A stretch of 18,375 bases of DNA, taken from the NCBI GenBank assembly GCA_002409215.1, contig DHUO01000002.1:68085-86459 (forward strand), written 5' to 3'. Position numbers and translations under genes: made by a program. Within the stretch, counting starts at the first letter, position 1, and each line of letters opens with the position of its first letter. The DNA comes from Candidatus Dojkabacteria bacterium UBA5232 (GTDB taxonomy: Bacteria > Patescibacteriota > Dojkabacteria > SC72). Below are positions 1 to 6,376 of this stretch, piece by piece. The notes under the pieces are model-generated. The model saw only the letters and a program-made list of their open reading frames with translations. It was not told where the DNA came from and made no database searches.

Positions 1-336
1 AGAATGATATTGGGTAATGCAATCTACGGTGTAAAAAATGGATTTGAGAAAAAATTAGAATTAGTAGGTGTTGGATACAGAGCTCGAATAGAGGGTGGTG
101 ATCTTGTAATGAGTCTTGGTTGGAATCATCCAGTCATATTTACACCTCCAGAGGGAGTTCAGATTGAGGTTCCTGAAGAAACGAAAGTAACAATAAAAGG
201 ATATGATAAGCAAAAGGTTGGAGAATTTGCAGCAAAGGTTAGAGAGGTTAGAAAACCAGAACCATACAAGGGTAAAGGTGTAAGATATGAAGGAGAATAT
301 GTTAGAAGAAAGAGTTCTAAATCAAGTGTTGCATAA
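1..336 (+). CDS. rplF: 50S ribosomal protein L6, C-terminal part (5' end outside window)
   Basis: The reading frame is open from base 1 and ends at TAA 334-336, so this is the last ~111 residues of a protein that starts upstream. The stretch [15 protein letters not shown] followed by [12 protein letters not shown] and, near the end, [18 protein letters not shown] is the C-terminal half of bacterial L6, which binds 23S rRNA near the sarcin-ricin loop and the factor-binding site of the large subunit. The ATG at 4 is internal and should not be taken as the start. It is followed after 5 bases by rplR, the usual spc-operon order. Identity is seen directly from family motifs; nothing is odd in the visible part. 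Confidence 0.95.
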   Translation, partial: RMILGNAIYGVKNGFEKKLELVGVGYRARIEGGDLVMSLGWNHPVIFTPPEGVQIEVPEETKVTIKGYDKQKVGEFAAKVREVRKPEPYKGKGVRYEGEYVRRKSSKSSVA

Positions 337-341
337 GATAA

Positions 342-689
342 ATGTTAAAAAATATTACGAAAATGTCAGTCAAAACTAAAAAAGAAAAAAGAATAAGAAG
401 AAAGGCACACATTAGGAAGAATCTACACGGCACTAGTGAGAAACCAAGAGTGTTTGTTTTTAAGAGTAACAAATATTTTTATGCAGGAATAGCCGATGAT
501 GAGAAAGGTGTTGTTGTTAAGTCATTTATGTCAGACAAGAATGAAAAGTCCATCCTATTGATGAGTAAGAAGTTTGTAACAGTTGCAAAGAAATATGATT
601 CACTAGTATTCGACAGAAGTGGATATAAATATCATGGATTAATAGAATCCTTTGTTGAAGAATTAAGAAAACAGGGAATTAAAATTTAG
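342..689 (+). CDS. rplR: 50S ribosomal protein L18
   Basis: L18 binds 5S rRNA and helps place it in the central protuberance of the 50S subunit. The protein has the basic N-terminus (KKEKRIRRKAHIRKNL), the strand region RVFVFKSNKYFYAGIADD and the family signature FDRSGYKYHG close to the C-terminus. From ATG 342 it is 115 residues, matching the usual ~117. ATG 363 (MSVKTKKEKR) is a plausible alternative that would give 108 residues and a more standard N-terminus. Neither start has a Shine-Dalgarno sequence. The gene sits between rplF and rpsE, as expected, and ends with TAG. Confidence 0.95.
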   Translation: MLKNITKMSVKTKKEKRIRRKAHIRKNLHGTSEKPRVFVFKSNKYFYAGIADDEKGVVVKSFMSDKNEKSILLMSKKFVTVAKKYDSLVFDRSGYKYHGLIESFVEELRKQGIKI

Positions 690-699
690 AGAGTAAAAC

Positions 700-1404
700 A
701 TGGAGGAGAAAAGAAATTTTAAAAATAGAGATAAAAAGATTTTTGACAAAAAGTCTCTACCAATAAGGAGAGTTGCAAAAGTCACTAAAGGTGGAAAGAA
801 ATTAGGCTTTAGCACAATTGTTGTTGTCGGAGATAAGAATGGAACAGTAGGTGTAGCATTGGGAAGAGGTGCAGATGTAAGAACAGCAGTATCTCAAGGT
901 GAAAGGCTTGCAACAAAGTCTGCAGTAAAGGTTCAGCTTGCTGGGGATACAATTCCTCATGAGATAGTGATGAAATATGGTGCTGCTAAGATTATCTTAA
1001 GGCCAGCAAGACCAGGTACTGGTGTAATTGCAGGTTCATCTGTAAGGACAGTTTTAGAAATGGCAGGGGTTGATAATGTATATGGTAAAATTCTTGGCAG
1101 TTCTGATCCTAACAGTAATGCATATTGTACATTCGAAGCATTAAAAGCTTTAAGGAATGAAAGAGTTTTGGCAAAGATGACAAAGATGCAAGAGAGGATT
1201 AAGCTCAAAGAAGAAACGGAGAAAGAGAGAAGGGCAAAGGAAGAGAAGAGAAGGAAGAAAGAGAAAGAGGAGAGAAAGGGGAATAGAAGAGAGAAATTTA
1301 AATCTAAGAAAGATGGAAAAAAGAAGTCTCCCAAGTTAGAAGAAAAGAAGGTTAAAAAAGAGGAGAAACCAAAGAAAGAAGATAAAGTAAGCGAGGAAAA
1401 ATAA
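700..1404 (+). CDS. rpsE: 30S ribosomal protein S5 with long charged C-terminal tail
   Basis: S5 is a 30S protein near the mRNA entry site, involved in decoding accuracy. The N-terminal dsRNA-binding-like domain (residues ~20-85, RRVAKVTKGGKKLGFSTIVVVGD) and the C-terminal domain (~90-155, KYGAAKIILRPARPGTGVIAG and MAGVDNVYGKILGSSDPNSN) are both intact. Residues ~165-234 form an extra tail made almost only of Lys, Glu and Arg; E. coli S5 is 167 residues against 234 here. The stop codon overlaps the rplO ATG by one base, so the genes are likely translationally coupled and there is no room for rpmD (L30), which usually lies here. Upstream there is only a weak purine run (agagag). Confidence 0.96.
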   Translation: MEEKRNFKNRDKKIFDKKSLPIRRVAKVTKGGKKLGFSTIVVVGDKNGTVGVALGRGADVRTAVSQGERLATKSAVKVQLAGDTIPHEIVMKYGAAKIILRPARPGTGVIAGSSVRTVLEMAGVDNVYGKILGSSDPNSNAYCTFEALKALRNERVLAKMTKMQERIKLKEETEKERRAKEEKRRKKEKEERKGNRREKFKSKKDGKKKSPKLEEKKVKKEEKPKKEDKVSEEK

Positions 1405-1847
1405 TGAAACTAGAAAGTATACCAAGAAGAAAAAAAAGAGTAATGCCAGCAAAGAGAGTTGGTAGAGGGTATGGATCTGGAGTCGGGGGACATACTGTTG
1501 GAAGAGGTACAAAAGGACAGAGATCTAGGGCTGGACATAAATCTTTAGAAACTTTTGAAGGAGGAAATGTACCATTCTTTAGAAGAATGCCTAAATATAA
1601 AGGCTTTAATGCAAAGTTTAAAATTGAAGCACAGGCAGTCAATGTTGATGTATTAGAGGAAGCATACAAAGATGGTGATGTTGTAAACAAAGAATCTTTA
1701 ATAGAGAAAGGAATTGCAAGAAAAAATTCGGAAAGAATCAAGATTTTAGGTAAAGGAGAAATTAAGAAAAAGCTTAAGATTGAAGGGTTAGCTGTTTCTG
1801 AGTCTGCAGCAAAGAAAATAGAAAAAGCTGGTGGCTCAATAAAATAA
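1404..1847 (+). CDS. rplO: 50S ribosomal protein L15
   Basis: L15 is a late-assembly 23S rRNA-binding protein with an extended glycine- and arginine-rich N-terminus. Here that region reads GRGYGSGVGGHTVGRGTKGQ then RSRAGHKSLETFEGGNVPFFRRMPKYKGF, the family signature; the C-terminal globular domain (residues ~75-147) ends in the expected LAVSESAAKKIEKAGGSIK. Length (147) is normal. Its ATG overlaps the rpsE stop by one base. GAGG at 1393-1396, seven bases ahead of the ATG, could act as a weak Shine-Dalgarno but lies in the Lys/Glu codons of rpsE, so it may be a by-product of those codons. The direct rpsE-rplO junction without L30 is typical of Patescibacteria. Confidence 0.96.
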   Translation: MKLESIPRRKKRVMPAKRVGRGYGSGVGGHTVGRGTKGQRSRAGHKSLETFEGGNVPFFRRMPKYKGFNAKFKIEAQAVNVDVLEEAYKDGDVVNKESLIEKGIARKNSERIKILGKGEIKKKLKIEGLAVSESAAKKIEKAGGSIK

Positions 1848-1859
1848 GACACTAGTTTG

Positions 1860-3125
1860 ATGAATAAACTACTAGAGCGGATAAATCACATCTTTAGGAA
1901 TAAAGAAATCAGGAAGAAAATCATATTCTCCCTTATAATCATGATTGTATACAGATTGTTAAGCTCAATCCCTGTTGCAGGTATTCCTGCCAATGCGATA
2001 AAAGAGCTATTTAAGGGGACAAGCATGGGGGATGTTCTGTCTACAATATCTGGAGGGGTTTTAGAAACAGCATCATTAGTAGCAATAGGACTAACACCAT
2101 ATATCAATGCATCTATTATATTTCAGTTATTGGGAAGTGTTATTCCAGCTTTGGATGAAACAAGAAAAGAGGGACCAGAAGGAAGAAGAAAAATCTCAAT
2201 GTATACAAGATTGGCAACAGTCCCTTTGGCAATACTGCAAGCTTTCGTAATCTATTCGACACTTTTAGGCTTTGGGTTAATTACCAAATTAGATCCGCTA
2301 CCACTAGCAACACTTGTGGCGTCATTAACAGCAGGCTCTGTTGTAATGATGTGGTTTGGTGAACTAGTATCAGAAGATGGCTTAGGTGGAGGAACATCAT
2401 ATCTAATAATGTTGGGAATACTTTCTGGTATACCTGGAACATTCAGATCAAACTTTGTAACTATGCCATCAATGGAGAAAACAATATTTATAGCAATCTC
2501 GCTAATTCTAGTTGTTGCTGTCGTAATACTAACAACAGCTGAAAGGAGAGTCACAGTCCAATACTCACGAAGAGTAAGGACAGGAGGTGCACTCGAAAGC
2601 TTCATTCCAATCAAGCTAGCACAATCAGGTGTAATGCCTGTAATCTTTGCTATGGCCTTCATATCCTTCCCTGAGATGATAGGGAAATTTATAGTTAGCA
2701 AAAATTACAATGAAGGTTTAACAAATTGGATGCAGAACTTCATGAATCTTTGGGGAAACCCAATATTTAGAAATGTCCTTATATTTGTGCTTGTAATTGC
2801 CTTCTCCTTCTTCTATCTCTCCGTTGTCTTCAAAACAGATGAGCTTGCGGAGAATCTACAAAAACAAGGAGCATTTATTCAAGGAATTAGGCCAGGGGCC
2901 AACACAGCTGAATACTTAAGAAAGATAAGTCTTAGACTTGCTGCTCTTGGTGCTCTGGTTCTGGCAATCCTTGCCATACTCCCAGATGTACTTGTTAGAA
3001 TAGGTCTCATTCCATCCGTAATGTTCTCTGGTACAGGTCTCTTAATCATTGTAGGTGTCGTCTTGGACATCAAAAACCAAATCAACTCAATGATTACAAC
3101 CAGAAGCTACGATAGGTATCTCTAA
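1860..3125 (+). CDS. secY: Protein translocase subunit SecY
   Basis: SecY forms the channel of the SecYEG translocon in the inner membrane. The protein (421 residues from ATG 1860) shows about ten hydrophobic segments, the plug and second-segment region (IPVAGIPANAIKELF then LGLTPYINASIIFQLLGS-like sequence at ~75-90), the cytosolic loop with TRKEGPEGRRKI, RRVTVQYSRRVRTGGALESFIPIKLAQSGVMPVIFA, and the C-terminal cytosolic loop GAFIQGIRPGANTAEYL, all SecY hallmarks. A TTG at 1857 directly precedes the ATG and could be read as the start; ATG fits better. No Shine-Dalgarno is visible. The TAA stop (3123-3125) is the first three bases of a 25-bp inverted repeat framing the downstream transposase gene. 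Confidence 0.96.
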   Translation: MNKLLERINHIFRNKEIRKKIIFSLIIMIVYRLLSSIPVAGIPANAIKELFKGTSMGDVLSTISGGVLETASLVAIGLTPYINASIIFQLLGSVIPALDETRKEGPEGRRKISMYTRLATVPLAILQAFVIYSTLLGFGLITKLDPLPLATLVASLTAGSVVMMWFGELVSEDGLGGGTSYLIMLGILSGIPGTFRSNFVTMPSMEKTIFIAISLILVVAVVILTTAERRVTVQYSRRVRTGGALESFIPIKLAQSGVMPVIFAMAFISFPEMIGKFIVSKNYNEGLTNWMQNFMNLWGNPIFRNVLIFVLVIAFSFFYLSVVFKTDELAENLQKQGAFIQGIRPGANTAEYLRKISLRLAALGALVLAILAILPDVLVRIGLIPSVMFSGTGLLIIVGVVLDIKNQINSMITTRSYDRYL

Positions 3126-3147
3126 CACCAACCTGGTTCATCATTTT
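3123..3147 (+). repeat. Left arm of a perfect 25-bp inverted repeat
   Basis: Bases 3123-3147 are the exact reverse complement of 3750-3774 (25 of 25; mismatches at the next base on both sides). The arm begins with the secY stop codon TAA and contains a small dyad, ACCA-ACC-TGGT, like the stem of a REP sequence. The two arms frame the HUH transposase gene at 3248-3718. Confidence 0.9.
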
Positions 3148-3247
3148 CTCCTTTCTACACAAAGGGTTTCCTGTATTTTTAAATGTTTTTTAATAGTTTT
3201 ATAGGTCGGTTTCATTTTAGGTTCATAAGTAGGATGCATAATCTATT

Positions 3248-3718
3248 ATGGACACTACAATTCTTCATATTTACAACAGGGGCAACCATAAAGGTCCCAT
3301 ATCATTTAGAAAGGAAGATCTTTTTGTCCTTAAAAAGATGTTTTTTAAGCATCTCCAACCTAGATATTTTGACATTATATCTTTATGTATAATGCCTAAT
3401 CATTATCATCTCTTAATTGCATATCAGTGTTCAAAAATGCTTAGTAATTCAATGAGGGATATTGGGCGTAACTATACCGTTTATATGAACAAGAAATATG
3501 GGTTGGTAGGGCACCTTTTCCAGGGGCCATATCGAAGAAAAATTGTAAAAAACTATATTTACTACCGTGTGTTAGTTGAGTATATAAAAGGAAACCCACA
3601 GAAACTTTCTCAAATAGGTGCAGGTATGTTCTTGTTGAAGGAGAATACGAAATTAATAGAGTATTACAATCTTCTTCTCTCTGAGAAATACCCTATAACA
3701 TTGTTAAAATTCGATTAA
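3248..3718 (+). CDS. HUH (Y1/IS200-like, RAYT-type) transposase
   Basis: This is a Y1_Tnp-family single-strand DNA transposase. It starts with the usual HIYNRGN motif at residues 7-13, has the metal-binding HUH motif in MPNHYHLLI (His52, His54), then GHLFQGPYRRK (~89-98) and the segment around Tyr112 in VLVEYIKGNPQK. By comparison with the E. coli RAYT protein, Tyr112 is the likely nucleophile. All catalytic positions are present, so the enzyme may be active. Length (156) is normal for the family. The gene lies between secY and adk inside a perfect 25-bp inverted repeat. IS200/IS605 elements lack terminal inverted repeats, whereas RAYT genes are often flanked by inverted REP sequences, so a REPtron is the better description. 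No Shine-Dalgarno is seen. Confidence 0.9.
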   Translation: MDTTILHIYNRGNHKGPISFRKEDLFVLKKMFFKHLQPRYFDIISLCIMPNHYHLLIAYQCSKMLSNSMRDIGRNYTVYMNKKYGLVGHLFQGPYRRKIVKNYIYYRVLVEYIKGNPQKLSQIGAGMFLLKENTKLIEYYNLLLSEKYPITLLKFD

Positions 3719-3739
3719 ATTCCATTGAAAATGTAGATA

Positions 3740-3748
3740 TGGTAAAAT
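3740..3748 (+). promoter_or_regulatory. Possible extended -10 promoter for adk
   Basis: TGG-TAAAAT at 3740-3748 fits an extended -10 element (TGn plus a -10 hexamer). Predicted +1 is near 3755, at the tandem ATGs of adk, which would make the transcript leaderless or almost so. There is no correctly spaced -35: TTGAAA at 3725 is only 12 bases away. It is a weak call in AT-rich DNA. Confidence 0.3.
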
Positions 3749-3749
3749 A

Positions 3750-3774
3750 AAAATGATGAACCAGGTTGGTGTTA
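3750..3774 (+). repeat. Right arm of the 25-bp inverted repeat, containing the adk start
   Basis: Exact reverse complement of 3123-3147. It contains both candidate adk start codons (ATG 3753 and ATG 3756) and the codons for the first residues MMNQVGV. The nearest in-frame stop upstream of adk is TGA 3726-3728, and no ATG, GTG or TTG lies in frame between it and 3753, so adk depends on a start supplied by this repeat arm. Confidence 0.9.
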
Positions 3775-4421
3775 AGACAATTCTTTTTCATGGTCCTTCT
3801 GGGTGTGGAAAAGATACACAGGTAGAGTTTTTGGTTGATGACTACGGTTTCTTGAATATTGGTACGGGAGATATGATAAGGAAACTTTTTGAGGAAGGTG
3901 ACAAGGATGCGATTGAGGCGATGGGGTACACTTCTCAGGGAAAATTTGTTCCAAATGAAATAATATATAATAAAATGTTTCCTAAATGGTTGGATCGGTT
4001 TGACTCTTCGAAGAGTTGGGCACTAGTTTCTGTGGTGAGGGAGGTCGGACAGATTGGCTTCTTGGATGCACTTTTGGAAGAGAAAGGTAGGAAACTTGAT
4101 TTGTTTATACACTTTACTCTTTCTACTGAAACTGCAGTTGAGAGGGTGTCTGTTAGGAAGTACTGTCCAAGCTGTGGCATGACCTTTCACCCTAAGTTTA
4201 AACCCGAGAGCGTAGAAGGAATATGTGATAAGTGTGGTACAGAACTGATTCAGAGGGATGATGACAAGCCAGAAAAGATTAAGGAAAGGCTTAGAGAGTA
4301 CAATAGAACGATAAAGCCAATCCTTAAGGAGTATCAGAAGCGAGGCATTCTTATTGAGGTTGATGCATCTCCTTCTATCCAAGATATTCATAAGGAAATA
4401 ATTAAGATATTGGGCTTGTAA
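3753..4421 (+). CDS. adk: Adenylate kinase, zinc-LID type, divergent
   Basis: Adenylate kinase interconverts ATP + AMP and 2 ADP in the cytoplasm. The P-loop is GPSGCGKDTQ (residues 14-23); most adenylate kinases have GKGTQ, so the Gly-to-Asp change is notable. GTGDMIRKL (~38-45) is the NMP-binding region. The LID carries four cysteines (138, 141, 158, 161) in CPSC...CDKC, the zinc-binding form, followed by RDDDKPEKIKERLREY. The usual DGFPRT motif is replaced by SVVREVGQ, keeping only the Arg. The canonical position after secY supports the assignment, but a related nucleoside monophosphate kinase specificity is possible. The start must be ATG 3753 or 3756, both inside the flanking inverted repeat. 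map, which often follows adk, is absent. Confidence 0.88.
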   Translation: MMNQVGVKTILFHGPSGCGKDTQVEFLVDDYGFLNIGTGDMIRKLFEEGDKDAIEAMGYTSQGKFVPNEIIYNKMFPKWLDRFDSSKSWALVSVVREVGQIGFLDALLEEKGRKLDLFIHFTLSTETAVERVSVRKYCPSCGMTFHPKFKPESVEGICDKCGTELIQRDDDKPEKIKERLREYNRTIKPILKEYQKRGILIEVDASPSIQDIHKEIIKILGL

Positions 4422-4497
4422 TACTTCCCTTTTTTTGCTATGCTTTCTCTTGTCCCGTCGCAAAGATAGACACAATGATTGTATTTTTACAATTATG

Positions 4498-4526
4498 TTG
4501 AAATACTGGTCTTCCTTTGGTATAAT
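4498..4526 (+). promoter_or_regulatory. Sigma70-type promoter of the infA-rpmJ-rpsM-... operon
   Basis: TTGAAA (4498-4503), a 17-base spacer and a consensus TATAAT (4521-4526). The predicted +1 is near 4533, 30 bases before the infA ATG. It lies in the 141-base gap after adk and would give the initiation-factor/ribosomal-protein/RNA-polymerase block its own transcription start, independent of the secY side. This is among the best promoters in the window. Confidence 0.8.
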
Positions 4527-4529
4527 TCG

Positions 4530-4554
4530 AAGGATTCTAGGAAGTAGAATCTTT
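4530..4554 (+). promoter_or_regulatory. 5'-terminal mRNA hairpin ahead of infA
   Basis: GATTCTA (4533-4539) pairs perfectly with TAGAATC (4545-4551) around the loop GGAAG; the stem can extend to 4530-4554 with one G-U pair. It begins exactly at the +1 predicted from the promoter. The purine loop, the only Shine-Dalgarno-like run here, would be presented at the apex, and the ATG follows at 4563. Confidence 0.6.
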
Positions 4555-4562
4555 TGAAATAT

Positions 4563-4796
4563 ATGAATGACAGTAAAAAAGTTTTTGAATTTGATGGGAT
4601 AGTGAAAGAGTGCTTGCCTAATACTCAATTCATAGTTGAAATTGATGTAAATGGGAACAAGCATGAAGTCACAGGTTATCTTTCTGGCAAGATGCGAATG
4701 CACTACATTCGAATTCTTGAAGGGGATAAGGTGAGGATAGAAATGACCCCGTATGATAAAGAAAGGGGAAGAATAACATATAGATATATGAACTAA
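4563..4796 (+). CDS. infA: Translation initiation factor IF-1
   Basis: IF-1 binds the 30S A site during initiation. The 77-residue protein is a single OB-fold domain: [20 protein letters not shown], then [32 protein letters not shown] and GRITYRY, which line up along the whole length with bacterial IF-1 (about 72 residues). ATG 4563 gives the best match at the N-terminus; a TTG at 4554, which is about nine bases after an AGGAAG run, would add three residues and cannot be excluded. It is the first gene after the promoter at 4498-4526 and is followed one base later by rpmJ, a conserved arrangement. Confidence 0.95.
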   Translation: MNDSKKVFEFDGIVKECLPNTQFIVEIDVNGNKHEVTGYLSGKMRMHYIRILEGDKVRIEMTPYDKERGRITYRYMN

Positions 4797-4797
4797 A

Positions 4798-4914
4798 ATG
4801 AAAGTAAGAGCTTCTGTAAAAAAAAGATGTCCTGATTGCTATTCTGTAAAAAGGAATAACAGGGTATATATATATTGTAAAAAGAACCCAAAGCATAAAC
4901 AGAGGCAGGGTTAG
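4798..4914 (+). CDS. rpmJ: 50S ribosomal protein L36
   Basis: A 38-residue protein beginning [14 protein letters not shown] and ending in [10 protein letters not shown], the full L36 pattern. The zinc ligands Cys11, Cys14, Cys27 and His33 are all present, so this is the zinc-binding (C+) form. L36 is a small basic late-assembly protein of the 50S subunit near the peptidyl transferase region. It starts one base after the infA stop and ends with TAG 23 bases before rpsM, the standard infA-rpmJ-rpsM order. Its small size makes it easy to overlook, but the match is complete. Confidence 0.96.
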   Translation: MKVRASVKKRCPDCYSVKRNNRVYIYCKKNPKHKQRQG

Positions 4915-4937
4915 TTATTAATTTATCTAATTAAAAA

Positions 4938-5321
4938 ATGGCAAGAGTCGCAGGAATAGAAATACCAAATGACAAGAGATTATGGGTCTCCCTTTTGAAT
5001 GTTTACGGTGTTGGTGAAGTAACAGCTAAGAAGATTTGCAAGGGCGCTAACATTGATGAGAATACAATGGTAAAAGATTTGACTGAGGCAGAGTTAGATA
5101 GGGTAAGGAAGAATATTGAAGAAAATTATGTTGTAGAAGGAGAATTGAGGCAAAATCTCTTCAGAGATATTAAAAGACAGAAAGATATTAGATCATACAG
5201 AGGTGTCAGACATAAATTAGGTCTTCCAGTTAGAGGTCAAAGAACTAGACATAATGCAAGGACAAGAAAGGGTAGGAGTAGACCTGTTGGAGGATTAAAG
5301 AGAACTTTAGATAAAACATAA
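4938..5321 (+). CDS. rpsM: 30S ribosomal protein S13
   Basis: S13 sits in the 30S head and makes the bridges to the 50S subunit. The N-terminal helix-two-turn-helix domain begins MARVAGIEIPNDKRLWVSLLNVYGVG, and the extended basic tail reads SYRGVRHKLGLPVRGQRTRHNARTRKG in pieces, both diagnostic. It has 127 residues, slightly longer than E. coli S13 (118). The start ATG has no Shine-Dalgarno (only taattaaaaa upstream). rpsK follows 12 bases after the stop. Confidence 0.96.
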   Translation: MARVAGIEIPNDKRLWVSLLNVYGVGEVTAKKICKGANIDENTMVKDLTEAELDRVRKNIEENYVVEGELRQNLFRDIKRQKDIRSYRGVRHKLGLPVRGQRTRHNARTRKGRSRPVGGLKRTLDKT

Positions 5322-5333
5322 TCATATATTTAA

Positions 5334-5723
5334 ATGGCAGAAGTAAAGAAAACAAAAAAATCGTCAAAAGGAAATGTTCAGAGTGGGATTGCAACAATTC
5401 AGTCCACATTCAACAATACTATCATCACTTTAGCAGATGAAAAAGGAGAGGTGTTGGGACAAGGAACTCCATCAATGGTCGGTTTTAAAGGTGCAAAAAG
5501 AAGTACAGCATATGCAGCTACAAAAGCAGCTGTTGATGTTGCTGAGAAAGTAATCAAGAAATATGGACTTAAGGAAGTTAAAGTTTTCATTAAAGGACCA
5601 GGAGCAGGTAGAAATGCAGCAGTAAAAGGCTTGGATTCTGCCGGTTTGAAAATCACTATGTTAGTAGATAGGACTCCTATCCCACATAATGGGTGTATGC
5701 CTAGAAAGGCTCCAAGAAAGTAA
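5334..5723 (+). CDS. rpsK: 30S ribosomal protein S11
   Basis: S11 lies in the 30S platform next to the mRNA exit. Recognisable blocks are GIATIQSTFNNTIITLAD (start of the domain), TPSMVGFKGAKRSTAYAATKAA, VFIKGPGAGRNAAVKGL and the C-terminal RTPIPHNGCMPRKAPRK, all standard. The length of 129 equals that of the E. coli protein. The first ~15 residues are Lys-rich (KKTKKSSKG). No Shine-Dalgarno; the leader is tcatatatttaa. It lies between rpsM and rpsD as in most bacteria. Confidence 0.97.
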   Translation: MAEVKKTKKSSKGNVQSGIATIQSTFNNTIITLADEKGEVLGQGTPSMVGFKGAKRSTAYAATKAAVDVAEKVIKKYGLKEVKVFIKGPGAGRNAAVKGLDSAGLKITMLVDRTPIPHNGCMPRKAPRK

Positions 5724-5747
5724 TTTTTATTTGTATTTTTAATATAA

Positions 5748-6359
5748 ATGGGTAGATATACAGGACCAAAAGAAAGATTAAGTAGAAGAGAAGGTGTAGA
5801 ATTACACTTAAAAGGTGCCAGATCCTTTTCTGAGAAATCAGGTTTAAAAAGAAAACCTTATGCCCCTGGCCAGCACGGTAATCAAAGGAGAGCTAGACTT
5901 TCCAACTACGGATTCCAGCTAAGAGAAAAACAGAAGGTAAAAAGGATTTATGGACTAAGAGAGAAGAATATGATTAAAGCATATAAAGAGTCAGGTAAAA
6001 GATCAAAAAATAGAAATACAGATAGAGGTTTAGAATTTCTTAGAATTTTAGAATTAAGATTGGACAATGTGTTATACCTAGCAGGATTAGCTCCTTCCAG
6101 AGCTGCTGCAAGACAGTTTGTCACACATGGTCATGTAAAGTTGAATGGGAATAAGATGACAATTCCTTCATTGGAGGTTAAAGAAGGTGACTCAATCGAG
6201 CTCAAAACGGCAAAGCTAGCTCCAACAGAGAAATTCTTCCAAACTCCAGCTTGGATTGAAACTAAAGGCCAATCTTGCAAAGTTGCAACATTGCCAATTA
6301 GAGATGATATAGACGAGGGTATTAAAGAGAACCTCATTATCGAGTTTTACTCTAGATAA
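5748..6359 (+). CDS. rpsD: 30S ribosomal protein S4
   Basis: S4 is a primary 16S rRNA-binding protein that starts assembly of the 30S body. MGRYTGPKERLSRREG opens the protein; YAPGQHGNQRRARLSNYGFQLREKQK is the N-terminal domain signature, and RLDNVLYLAGLAPSRAAARQFVTHGHVKLNG is the S4 RNA-binding domain (~95-155). The N-terminal zinc-binding cysteines of the C+ form are absent, so this is the zinc-independent form, while L36 in the same operon is the zinc form. Length (203) is normal. In many bacteria S4 represses its own operon; I see no obvious target structure in the 24-base gap after rpsK. Confidence 0.97.
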   Translation: MGRYTGPKERLSRREGVELHLKGARSFSEKSGLKRKPYAPGQHGNQRRARLSNYGFQLREKQKVKRIYGLREKNMIKAYKESGKRSKNRNTDRGLEFLRILELRLDNVLYLAGLAPSRAAARQFVTHGHVKLNGNKMTIPSLEVKEGDSIELKTAKLAPTEKFFQTPAWIETKGQSCKVATLPIRDDIDEGIKENLIIEFYSR

Positions 6360-6376
6360 TTTTATACTAACAATAA

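Larger units (their letters stand above)
3123..3774 (+). mobile_element. REPtron-like element between secY and adk
   Basis: A 652-bp segment bounded by the perfect 25-bp inverted repeats and carrying one HUH transposase gene. The canonical secY-adk junction is interrupted here. The left boundary begins at the secY stop codon and the right boundary extends about seven codons into the annotated adk. Boundaries are seen directly; that the whole segment moved as a unit is inference, and I cannot identify a target-site duplication. Confidence 0.65.

Noticed and set aside
957..1334. 125-codon open frame on the minus strand inside rpsE
   Set aside because: It is the antisense shadow of the Lys/Glu-rich S5 tail, giving a Phe/Ser/Leu-rich run without domain features.
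3183..3392. Small plus-strand frame overlapping the first transposase
   Set aside because: It overlaps the start of the transposase frame, which has full family motifs; this frame has none.
4421..4497. Terminator after adk (T run at 4429-4437)
   Set aside because: There is no stem before the T run, and the ACAAT/ATTGT dyad at 4472-4482 leaves no loop.
4023..4703. 226-codon minus-strand frame across adk and infA
   Set aside because: It is opposite two well-identified genes and the infA promoter and shows no recognisable protein motif.
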